DNA from: an uncultured Anaerolineaceae bacterium
GTDB taxonomy: Bacteria; Chloroflexota; Anaerolineae; Anaerolineales; Anaerolineaceae
Reading direction: 5' to 3'
Assembly: GCA_937894825.1 (NCBI GenBank)
Contig: CALCQT010000189.1
Span: 1 to 9,941 of the forward strand
DNA: 9,941 nucleotides
Positions within the stretch are counted from its first letter, which is position 1, and each line of letters opens with the position of its first letter. The translations under genes were made by a program, and so were the position numbers. Of the stretch, positions 1 to 6,179 are shown piece by piece. Below the pieces are notes generated by a model that was not told where the DNA came from, did no database searches, and saw only the letters and a list, made by a program, of their open reading frames with translations.

Positions 1-40
1 TCGATTGTACTGACTGCTTTCAACTTGCTCAAGCCCATGA

Positions 41-664
41 TGGCGTGACCCGTCGCAATTCTTCCTGGACATCGTTTATCAAAAATCCGCAAACGGAAAC
101 CTCTCGGAGCAGATTATTTCGCTGCCGCCGCGATTCTATAATCCCGCGGACGGCAGCCTTGAATTCACGCTTGACTTTGCCGATCCAACCATTTTGCAGG
201 ACGGGACGACAGTTCTCGAACGGTTTGCCGAAATGGTGCGGATCGAGCGCCTGATTCTTCGTTATGCCGGCGATCCCATGATTGCCGCGTCCGAAATAAG
301 CTATCAACCGGAAAATCTGGCTTATCCGCTGTACGTGGTGACCCTCGCAGAACAGAACCTGCTGTTGGAACCGGATCGCCTGCTGTTGGAAGGCGCCGTC
401 AGCGGTGAAATGAACAGCACGAATTTTGACATCTTCTGTTCACAGCCGGTTTATTCAATCAATTGTTACGCGGAACTGCCCGAACCATCCGAAAATGAAC
501 CCGGGGCAACCGGCTGTTGGGGAAATTTGAGCACAGAATTTCACACCGTCCCGTTTGTTTATGCCTCTCCGGTCATCAGCCCGCGCTGCTATTTATTCGG
601 AGTCAACCATCAGACCGGGTATGATCAATTATGGCTGAGCGATTCAGAAAATGATGGCCTGTGA
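41..664 (+). CDS. Unrecognised protein, C-terminal part; 5' end frameshifted or outside the window
   Basis: I do not recognise this protein. The frame is open from position 41 (just after an in-frame TGA at 38-40) to the TGA at 662-664, and reads like real coding sequence. It has mixed polar and aromatic residues, no low complexity, and segments such as FFLDIVYQ, EFTLDFADPTIL and NFDIFCSQPVYSINCY. The alternating hydrophobic pattern suggests a beta-rich, soluble or extracytoplasmic domain. No membrane segment is visible. The C-terminal half has several cysteines (FDIFCSQ, SINCYAE, TGCWGN, SPRCYLF) that could form disulfides if it is exported. There is no ATG before codon 65 of this frame. The first usable start is TTG at 194, with no convincing ribosome binding site. 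Coding-like text in the other two plus frames before position 59 suggests that the true N-terminus lies upstream and is joined through a frameshift. I infer a truncated or frameshifted gene, and no function can be given. Confidence 0.5.
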   Translation, partial: WRDPSQFFLDIVYQKSANGNLSEQIISLPPRFYNPADGSLEFTLDFADPTILQDGTTVLERFAEMVRIERLILRYAGDPMIAASEISYQPENLAYPLYVVTLAEQNLLLEPDRLLLEGAVSGEMNSTNFDIFCSQPVYSINCYAELPEPSENEPGATGCWGNLSTEFHTVPFVYASPVISPRCYLFGVNHQTGYDQLWLSDSENDGL

Positions 665-987
665 TTAAAAACGCTTTGTTCTCTTCGCAGAGTAATGAAA
701 GTGCTGAGACAATTACAAAATCTCCTTTTTATTGGAGGGATGTTTTTATATTTCGAATTGCTGGCGCTGATATGGTGTGATCGCAATCTAAAAAAACATG
801 AATTCTTTAAACAAAAGTGCTGAAAGTTATCGGCCTGTAATTTTGCCGTAAAATAATGTTTTTTCAGTCAGATTTGTATTGACTTTTCTTTTTTCTTTGA
901 TGTAAGATAATAGTAATTTGAAGCTATCTTTCTTAGAAGCAATACGAAATATTTCGCGGGATATCCGAAAGCATTACAGAGGAACGC
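665..987. other. Intergenic region, no gene seen
   Basis: This 323-nt AT-rich stretch lies between the unrecognised gene and the TIM-barrel gene. No open frame of useful length was found. It holds a weak CTCC/GGAG stem followed by a T-rich tract (about 731-756), which might end transcription of the upstream gene but is too short to call. It also holds the promoter listed separately at 879-908. The 10-mer AAAGTGCTGA occurs twice (698-707 and 814-823), with no evident role. Confidence 0.6.
879..908 (+). promoter_or_regulatory. Predicted sigma70-type promoter for the TIM-barrel gene
   Basis: A -35 element TTGACT (879-884, 5 of 6 matches) is followed after 18 nt by TAAGAT (903-908, 4 of 6 matches). 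A T-rich spacer and AT-rich surroundings support a promoter. It lies about 80 nt upstream of the ATG at 988. The hexamer GATAAT at 906-911 is an alternative -10 but gives an overly long spacer. Confidence 0.45.
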
Positions 988-1779
988 ATGATAATCTATA
1001 TCAGTTCTTTGATTCAAGGCATGTCAGGTATTGAAAAATTAGCCGGTTTCATTTCGGCCCAACGGGATCCTGATCTGGGTATTGAATTAATTGCGTTCAC
1101 CCATGACGATGCTTATTGGGCGCGGCTGGAAGCATTAATGGATTCGCTGACCTGCCCCATCGCGTTCCATGGGCCATATGTCGGGACGGAAGCGACCGCC
1201 GCTGAGGGGAGTAAAGAACATGAAATCTTTTTCGAAAGCTATGAGAAAGTAATCCGATTAGCCCGGGATTATGCCGTATCCCATATCGTATATCATACAA
1301 CGCAGATCGCATGGGAAGCGGAAACGGTTGAAACGGCAAGATTGCGCTCTATCGAAAACACACAAAAAATCGTTGCGATGGGCCATGCTTATGGCGTTCA
1401 TGTGTTGGTAGAAAATCTGGCTGCTTCGGCGCAGGCGTTTTCATTATTTGATAATGAGTCTTATGAGAATTTATTCGCCGCACACCCGGATTGGGATAGC
1501 GTCATCGACGTGGGACATGCGGCAATTAATCAGATGGATGTTGAGAATTTCCTGCTTCATTACGCGAATCGTGTAAAAGCGTATCATTTCCACAATAATA
1601 ACGGACTGAATAATCTGCACAACAGTATCGATAATGGGATGATCGATTATCAGAAATTTGCCGGTCTTTATAAAAAATATACACCCCAGACGAGCATTAC
1701 GCTGGAATACGAACCGCATGTCCGGTTTAACAGCCAACAACTGTTGGATCAGGTCGCCTGGGTCCGCATGAATTTCTAA
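988..1779 (+). CDS. Sugar phosphate isomerase/epimerase-like TIM-barrel protein
   Basis: This 263-residue protein belongs to the xylose-isomerase-like / AP-endonuclease-2 TIM-barrel superfamily. Members bind divalent metal and isomerise or epimerise sugars or inositols, or act as endonuclease IV. What I see: strand 1 MIIYISSL, FHGPY (residues 60-64), HIVYH (99-103), VHVLVEN with the likely metal ligand E142, VIDVGHA with D174 and H177, KAYHFHNNNG with H200/H202, H211, and TLEYEP with E240. This is the usual order of ligands round the barrel mouth. The family's usual Asp after the HxH motif (HxHD) appears as Asn here (N203/N204), so substrate or metal use may differ. The length fits a single domain with no signal peptide, so it is probably cytoplasmic. 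AGAGGA at 978-983 is a good ribosome binding site 4-5 nt before the ATG. The gene stands alone, with its own promoter and a terminator after it. The substrate cannot be told from sequence, and the neighbours give no pathway clue. Confidence 0.82.
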   Translation: MIIYISSLIQGMSGIEKLAGFISAQRDPDLGIELIAFTHDDAYWARLEALMDSLTCPIAFHGPYVGTEATAAEGSKEHEIFFESYEKVIRLARDYAVSHIVYHTTQIAWEAETVETARLRSIENTQKIVAMGHAYGVHVLVENLAASAQAFSLFDNESYENLFAAHPDWDSVIDVGHAAINQMDVENFLLHYANRVKAYHFHNNNGLNNLHNSIDNGMIDYQKFAGLYKKYTPQTSITLEYEPHVRFNSQQLLDQVAWVRMNF

Positions 1780-1780
1780 A

Positions 1781-1823
1781 CCGTTCTCAAAACGGAAAGG
1801 ATCCTCAGATGTGAGGATCCTTT
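1781..1823. terminator. Hairpin terminator between convergent genes
   Basis: A perfect 12-bp stem, AAAGGATCCTCA (1796-1807) and TGAGGATCCTTT (1812-1823), encloses the loop GATG and ends in a short T-run. Just before it is a smaller hairpin, CCGTT (1781-1785) with AACGG (1791-1795). It sits 16 nt after the TIM-barrel stop and 33 nt beyond the reductase stop on the other strand. It probably works in both directions. The T-tracts are short on both sides, so efficiency is uncertain. Confidence 0.78.
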
Positions 1824-1856
1824 TGACTATTACGATAAGACAGTTTCTACTTTCCG

Positions 1857-4445
1857 TCAGCACTCACTGTATCCACAGCTATAGCACTTTCGGCAGCCTT
1901 CTTCATTGACAACGGAAGCCTGACCGCACTCCGGACAGAGGTCACCGATTCTGAGCATCGGCGTCGTGACCGGATTGATCCGCTTCGGCTGCGGCGCCGG
2001 ATCTTCCTCCTCCGGCTGGTGATTATGATTGCGCGTGTGCCGCTCCTGTCGTTCTTCCAGGTATTCCGCCAGCACCTGGGCCAGTCCATCCGGCAGTGAA
2101 CGCACGCGTGACGGACCAAAGCCCAGACTGCGTCCGCCGCCAATATCCCGCAGCTGCTCCTCCAGCTCCGCCAGCCGTTGGACCGGCTCAACCGTGGAAG
2201 CCAGCCGCAAATTATAGGAAATCAATCGCCCGAGCGCTTCGGAAATCGCGGATGTTTCCGACCCGGCCTTCGCCGTGTTGATAAAGACTTCAAAAGGCTG
2301 GTCCCCACCGTTTTCATTGATGGTAACAAAGGCTTTGCCCAGCGGGGTCTCCGCACGGTATGTAAACCCGCTCAAAACACGTTTGCGCGCCTTCTTATGC
2401 TCGTGCCAGAGGGTCAACTGCCCTTCCAGCGTTTCTTCCGGCTCGGAAGCCGCGGCTATACTTTTTCCATCCGCTTCAAGTTTCTTTTCAGCGGTCGAGA
2501 TCGTCTCCAAAACCACTTTCTCGCGGGAACCGGTCACATAGACTGTAATCCCCTTGCAGCCCAATTTCCAGGCCAGTTGATAGGCAGTCGCAACATCTTC
2601 CTCCGTCGCTCCGGCAGAGAAATTGACGGTCTTCGAGAGGCTGTTATCCACAAACGCCTGCAGCGCAGCCTGCATTCGAACATGTTCTTCCGCGGTAATG
2701 TCGGAAGAGACCACAAAGACATCGCGCACCTGCTGCGGAACCGCTTCAACAGTCTGGCAGGTGCCGTTCTGCATCACCGATTCGACAATTTCAGCGATGT
2801 TCTCGCTTGCCAGCCCCAGGCCCCGCAGCGCTTTTTCAAACAACGGGCTGGCGTAATTCAACAGAACATCCTTCCCGTTGTCATTCATATGCCGAATGTA
2901 GGCCAAGGCGAATGCCGGCTCGCAGCCATATCCTTCACAGCCGGTCACGGTCGCGATCGTTCCGGTCGGAGCAATCGTGGTTTGAGCCGCGTTCCGAATG
3001 CCATAGGTTTTGATCCCTTGCAGAATTCCATCCCAGTCAAGCGCCGGACGCTTCCAATCATGCTGATAAGCGTTGATCGGCGTGGGAATTTCCCAGGTAA
3101 TATTTTCCGGATCATAGATCGAACCGGTGATTTCAGGGAATGCGCCGCGCTGCTGCGCCAATTCCACACTCGTCTTCATTGCATGGTAACGGACAAATTC
3201 CATCACCTGCGCCGCGAATTCCTGACCGGTTTCGGAGCCGTAACGGATTCCGGCGGAGAACATCAGATCAGCCAGCCCCATGATGCCCAGGCCGATCCGA
3301 CGCGCCCGCATGGCGGCGTCCCGCAGCTGCGGAACTGCCGGAACATAGGCATTCATTTCTACCACATCATCCAGGAAACGGGTCGCTGTGACCGTGCTTT
3401 CTTTCAGCTTCTCCCAATCCACCGAGCCATCCTCAAGAACATGCTGTGCCAGATTGATTGAGCCCAGGCAGCAGTTTTCATAAGGGCCAAGCCACTGCTC
3501 ACCGCAGGGGTTGGTAGATTCAAGCTGATACAATTTCGGAACCGGATTATAACGATTGGCCTGATCGATAAACAACACACCCGGTTCGCCGTTATGGTGC
3601 GCCTGTTCGACGACTTTGTTGAACAGTTCACGCGCCCGCACCGTTTTAAAAACTTTGAGCGGCAGTCCAGCCCTGCGTGCATCGCCGGCATCGCCGTCAA
3701 AACCCTCACACAATGGCGAGGATAGATCGGGGTATACCAGATCCCAATCGGCATCGTTCGCCACGGCTTCCATGAACGCGTCCGTAATACCCACCGAAAT
3801 ATTAAAATTCGTGATGGTATTTTCATTCGTTTTGCAGCTGATAAAATCTTCGATATCCGGATGATCAATCCGCAGCGTCGCCATGTTAGCGCCGCGACGC
3901 GATCCGCCCTGGGCAATTTCACCAAAAGCATGATCATAAACCCGCAGGAACCCGACCGGACCGGTTGCCTGCCCGGCGGAAGAACGGACCAGCATGCCTT
4001 TCGGCCGAATGCGCGAGAAAGAAAAGCCGTTTCCCCCGCCGGTCTGCTGGATCAAGGCTGCATCCCGCAGCGTCTGGAAGATACCGGTCGATTTTTTTCC
4101 CATATCGTCACTGATCGGCAGGACAAAACATGCCGCCAGCTGACCTAACGGCGTACCGGCGCCGGTGAAAGTCGGAGAATTCGGGAAAAAGAGCTTGTAG
4201 CTCATCAGCTTGTAAAAAGCCTCCGCAGTTTCGGCAACATTACCGCCGAAAGTGTCTTCAGCCAGCGCGACGTTATAAGCCACACGCCAGAACATTTCAT
4301 CAATGGATTCGCTGGGAGCCCCATCCGGTCCCCGGCGGACATAACGTTTGGTTAACACCTGAATGGAATTGTCACTCAGGGAAATTGAGGGCAAGCCATC
4401 CGGTAATGGAGGCGTTGCATTATTTTTTTTCGAAGTTTTACCCAT
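1857..4445 (-). CDS. nrdJ: Vitamin B12-dependent (class II) ribonucleoside-diphosphate reductase
   Basis: This enzyme reduces ribonucleotides to deoxyribonucleotides, using adenosylcobalamin to make the active-site thiyl radical, so it needs no oxygen and no second subunit. The 862-residue product is full length with no intein. Numbering from MGKTSKK, I see [18 protein letters not shown] with the first redox Cys (C106), the finger-loop motif [10 protein letters not shown] with thiyl Cys C314 and Glu E316, ENCCLGSIN with the partner Cys (C325/C326), and [11 protein letters not shown] near residue 493. A TSCPD-type domain spans roughly residues 690-795 (from [10 protein letters not shown] to [10 protein letters not shown]). 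A C-terminal zinc ribbon or redox tail carries CPEC (837-840) and the cysteines at 851, 854, 857 and 862. I chose the ATG at 4445 because AGGTCAGG lies 6-8 nt upstream and the preceding in-frame codons overlap nrdR. It starts 16 nt after the nrdR stop, so the two genes form an operon controlled from upstream of nrdR. No cobalamin riboswitch was seen. Confidence 0.95.
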   Translation of the reverse strand: MGKTSKKNNATPPLPDGLPSISLSDNSIQVLTKRYVRRGPDGAPSESIDEMFWRVAYNVALAEDTFGGNVAETAEAFYKLMSYKLFFPNSPTFTGAGTPLGQLAACFVLPISDDMGKKSTGIFQTLRDAALIQQTGGGNGFSFSRIRPKGMLVRSSAGQATGPVGFLRVYDHAFGEIAQGGSRRGANMATLRIDHPDIEDFISCKTNENTITNFNISVGITDAFMEAVANDADWDLVYPDLSSPLCEGFDGDAGDARRAGLPLKVFKTVRARELFNKVVEQAHHNGEPGVLFIDQANRYNPVPKLYQLESTNPCGEQWLGPYENCCLGSINLAQHVLEDGSVDWEKLKESTVTATRFLDDVVEMNAYVPAVPQLRDAAMRARRIGLGIMGLADLMFSAGIRYGSETGQEFAAQVMEFVRYHAMKTSVELAQQRGAFPEITGSIYDPENITWEIPTPINAYQHDWKRPALDWDGILQGIKTYGIRNAAQTTIAPTGTIATVTGCEGYGCEPAFALAYIRHMNDNGKDVLLNYASPLFEKALRGLGLASENIAEIVESVMQNGTCQTVEAVPQQVRDVFVVSSDITAEEHVRMQAALQAFVDNSLSKTVNFSAGATEEDVATAYQLAWKLGCKGITVYVTGSREKVVLETISTAEKKLEADGKSIAAASEPEETLEGQLTLWHEHKKARKRVLSGFTYRAETPLGKAFVTINENGGDQPFEVFINTAKAGSETSAISEALGRLISYNLRLASTVEPVQRLAELEEQLRDIGGGRSLGFGPSRVRSLPDGLAQVLAEYLEERQERHTRNHNHQPEEEDPAPQPKRINPVTTPMLRIGDLCPECGQASVVNEEGCRKCYSCGYSEC

Positions 4446-4461
4446 ATTTATCCTGACCTCT

Positions 4462-4917
4462 CTAAACGGCTTCAGCCAGCAGCCGATCAATTTCACCGCG
4501 AACGGATTTCAAATCAGCCAACTGTAAATAAACAATTGCGTATCGAATATAGGCAACCTGGTCCAGGCTTTTTAAGCCGGCAATGACCTTATCGCCAATC
4601 AGACGGGAAGACACTTCCCGTTTCCCTTCCATCTGCAGTTCCCGCTCGATATTTTCTGCCAATTCTTCGATTTTTTCAGCCGGAACCGGACGTTTGGCAC
4701 ACGAGATTCGAATGCCTTTCATTAATTTGTCTCGATCGAAGTCCTGCCTGCTGCCATCATTTTTCACAATGACCGGCGTTCCCAGAAAAGCGCGTTCATA
4801 CGTATTGAAACGCTTTCCGCATTGACGGCATTCTCGGCGACGATGAACCCGAACCCCTTCGTCTTTGTCAGTATCGATGACCCGGGTCTTCCGCGCTCCA
4901 CAAAACGGACAGTTCAT
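4462..4917 (-). CDS. nrdR: Transcriptional repressor NrdR
   Basis: NrdR is the cytoplasmic repressor of ribonucleotide reductase genes. It binds NrdR boxes when its ATP-cone domain is loaded with dATP plus ATP. The 151-residue product has the family's usual length. The N-terminal zinc ribbon shows CPFC (C3, C6) and RRRECRQC (C30, C33), followed by the typical KRFNTYE. The ATP-cone starts at [17 protein letters not shown] (about residue 49) and continues through [20 protein letters not shown] to the conserved [15 protein letters not shown] near the C-terminus. The ATG at 4917 is chosen over a longer open frame because MNCPFCG is the invariant N-terminus and GGAGGGGG lies directly upstream. It is followed by nrdJ after 16 nt. 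Regulation is probably autogenous through the paired boxes at 5049-5095. Confidence 0.96.
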   Translation of the reverse strand: MNCPFCGARKTRVIDTDKDEGVRVHRRRECRQCGKRFNTYERAFLGTPVIVKNDGSRQDFDRDKLMKGIRISCAKRPVPAEKIEELAENIERELQMEGKREVSSRLIGDKVIAGLKSLDQVAYIRYAIVYLQLADLKSVRGEIDRLLAEAV

Positions 4918-5048
4918 TACCCCCTCCGTCCTCAAAACGAGAAACATAAATAAAAAAAGGTCTGCACTTTGATACAATGAAAGAACCTATTGTACAAGGA
5001 AAACCTTATTGAATAAAAAGTGGTCGCAATAATTAAGCGATTATCTTT

Positions 5049-5095
5049 CCCCTAAATGTGGCTACAAGAAATAAGTATATCCCCATATTTAGGTT
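5049..5095. promoter_or_regulatory. Pair of NrdR-box-like operators
   Basis: Two 16-bp sites, CCCCTAAATGTGGCTA (5049-5064) and TCCCCATATTTAGGTT (5080-5095), are separated by 15 nt and have centres 31 bp apart. Each resembles the palindromic NrdR box (roughly acaCwAtATaTwGtgt). The second keeps the core C.ATAT.TAG. The first keeps C, T, A, A, T, T and G at the matching places. Seen another way, they are inverted copies of CCTAAATRTGG. Tandem boxes about three helical turns apart are the known NrdR arrangement. Here they overlap and follow the predicted transcription start of nrdR-nrdJ, a repression position. The match to the consensus was made by eye. Confidence 0.6.
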
Positions 5096-5100
5096 TGAAA

Positions 5101-5129
5101 ATTTTAGCATGTTTTTTCTATTCTGGCAA
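5101..5129 (-). promoter_or_regulatory. Predicted promoter of the nrdR-nrdJ operon
   Basis: On the minus strand TTGCCA (-35, 5124-5129, 5 of 6) and TAAAAT (-10, 5101-5106, 5 of 6) are spaced by exactly 17 nt. The predicted start, near 5094, falls inside the second NrdR-box-like site. This would give a leader of roughly 175 nt before the nrdR ATG. Confidence 0.65.
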
Positions 5130-5155
5130 GGATGATTCATATTTTTTTAACTTAA

Positions 5156-5176
5156 AACATTGTCTATGACATTGTT
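5156..5176. repeat. Imperfect palindrome, operator-like
   Basis: AACATTGTC (5156-5164) and GACATTGTT (5168-5176) form 9-bp inverted arms with one mismatch around the centre TAT. The heptamer ACATTGT is also directly repeated. It lies about 27 nt upstream of the nrdR -35 element, between the two divergent genes, where an activator or repressor could bind. The protein is unknown. Confidence 0.35.
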
Positions 5177-5281
5177 CCAGCGAAAGGCCAGCATCACGGA
5201 TCAAATTGTGAAAACAAAATCAGTCGATATCATTGGAATAGGTTGCAGATATTCATTATTTCAGAACAGAAAACACCGATA

Positions 5282-5287
5282 TATAAT
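5282..5287 (+). promoter_or_regulatory. Possible -10 element for mgtC
   Basis: A perfect TATAAT hexamer lies 120 nt before the mgtC ATG. The -35 region at the right spacing (TTTCAG, 5259-5264) is poor, so the promoter would be weak or need an activator. Confidence 0.35.
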
Positions 5288-5407
5288 AATGTTAAGTCGT
5301 TTGGAAAGTTGAAACAGCGAATGAATTTGATCAATTACCACACTGCAGCCCCGAATAACAGGTCGATGCGGTTCGTTGAGAACAGAATAATCGAATAGAG
5401 AGCGCTT

Positions 5408-6100
5408 ATGTTTGACTTACCATTTAATATCGTTCCAATCAGGATTCAGTTGGAGTTCTTCCTCCGTATTTTGCTTGCAGCCGGGATTGGTGCAACGATT
5501 GGTTATGAAAGAAAAAACCGGCTGAAAGAAGCCGGCGTGCGGACGCACTTGATCGTCTGTCTCGGTTCCGCACTGATCATGGTAGTTTCAAAATACGGCT
5601 TTGCCGATATTGTCAACACCGCCGGATACCGGATCGATCCGAGCCGCATCGCTTCCCAGATTGTCAGCGGAATTGGGTTCCTCGGCACTGGTATGATTTT
5701 CGTGCGAAAGCAATCGGTTAGCGGGCTGACAACAGCCGCCGGTGTTTGGGCGACAGCAGGCGTCGGAATGGCGATCGGCTCCGGCATGTATTTTATCGGT
5801 ATCGTCTCAGCCGGAGTGATTATCTTGTTACAGGTACTCCTGCGTAAGCGCCACGATCTCTTTCACATCCCATTCGCGGAAACGATTGAATTAAGGGTGC
5901 TCAACCGCCCGGATGTCATAAAAAATCTGCGCGATGTTCTCCGGGAAAAAAATATTGAAATTTTTAATTTGAAAGTTGAAAAGGTCGATGAACTGACCAT
6001 CGAAGTCGATCTGTTGGCGAAATTTCCCTACAATTTTGAAGCGGATCAACTGATGATCCTGTTTAACGATCTGGACTACATTATTTCTGTCGAGCTGTGA
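5408..6100 (+). CDS. MgtC/SapB family membrane protein
   Basis: Members are inner-membrane proteins linked to growth at low magnesium, acid tolerance and, in pathogens, survival in macrophages. Many environmental homologues have unknown roles. The 230-residue product has the family layout. About four or five membrane segments lie in residues 1-145, with the signature IGATIGYERKNRLKEAGVRT (residues 26-45), IASQIVSGIGFLGTGMIF (about 78-95) and GLTTAAGVWATAGVGMAIGSG (about 103-123). A soluble C-terminal domain of about 80 residues follows (RVLNRPDVIKNLRDVLREKN onward), of the ACT-like type found in longer family members. The ATG is preceded by AGAGAG at 5397-5402. It is divergent from nrdR and convergent with the YfhO-like gene, so it is probably monocistronic. 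No magnesium riboswitch was recognised in the leader. Family confidence is high and the physiological role is not known. Confidence 0.92.
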   Translation: MFDLPFNIVPIRIQLEFFLRILLAAGIGATIGYERKNRLKEAGVRTHLIVCLGSALIMVVSKYGFADIVNTAGYRIDPSRIASQIVSGIGFLGTGMIFVRKQSVSGLTTAAGVWATAGVGMAIGSGMYFIGIVSAGVIILLQVLLRKRHDLFHIPFAETIELRVLNRPDVIKNLRDVLREKNIEIFNLKVEKVDELTIEVDLLAKFPYNFEADQLMILFNDLDYIISVEL

Positions 6101-6106
6101 TTAAAT

Positions 6107-6179
6107 TGCTGATTATTTTTTATGTTTTATTTATTTTTCGCAAAGCGAAAAATAAATAAAACATAAAAAATAATCAGCA
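6107..6179. repeat. Perfect 35-bp inverted repeat at the mgtC/yfhO junction
   Basis: Arms at 6107-6141 and 6145-6179 are exact reverse complements separated by only AAA. The left arm fills the 26-nt gap between the two stop codons and the end of the YfhO frame. The right arm encodes the last membrane segment of the YfhO-like protein (LLIIFYVLFIFR). The arms are mostly A/T with a CGC/GCG tip. Either transcript would form a long hairpin, so bidirectional termination or 3'-end protection is plausible. It lacks the GC-rich stem followed by a U-tract of a standard intrinsic terminator. Confidence 0.9.

Larger units (their letters stand above)
4918..5407. other. Divergent control region between nrdR and mgtC
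   Basis: This AT-rich intergenic region of 490 nt has no convincing gene. From left to right it contains the nrdR leader (with a T-rich, weakly paired segment at about 4944-4988), two NrdR-box-like sites (5049-5095), the minus-strand promoter (5101-5129), an imperfect palindrome (5156-5176), a possible plus-strand promoter (-10 TATAAT at 5282-5287) and the mgtC leader. A 25-codon frame at 5321-5398 is discussed under findings. No cobalamin riboswitch core was recognised. Confidence 0.6.

Noticed and set aside
698..823. Direct repeat AAAGTGCTGA (698-707, 814-823)
   Set aside because: Two 10-mers 116 nt apart with different flanks. No palindrome or promoter relation, so compatible with chance.
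2178..3461. Long plus-strand open frame (over 400 codons) opposite nrdJ
   Set aside because: It is antisense to a full-length, motif-complete reductase. The product is rich in Arg, Phe and His with no recognisable domain. It is a codon-usage shadow.
1857..4445. Intein within the reductase (common in class II enzymes)
   Set aside because: The conserved motifs follow each other at normal spacing with no inserted splicing domain.
4446..4496. Upstream in-frame start (4496) for the reductase
   Set aside because: It would overlap the end of nrdR and adds non-homologous residues. ATG 4445 has a ribosome binding site and the expected N-terminus.
4918..5400. Cobalamin riboswitch controlling the B12-dependent reductase
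   Set aside because: Searched for because some nrdJ genes use one. No B12-box or surrounding riboswitch core was recognised, and the NrdR sites explain regulation better.
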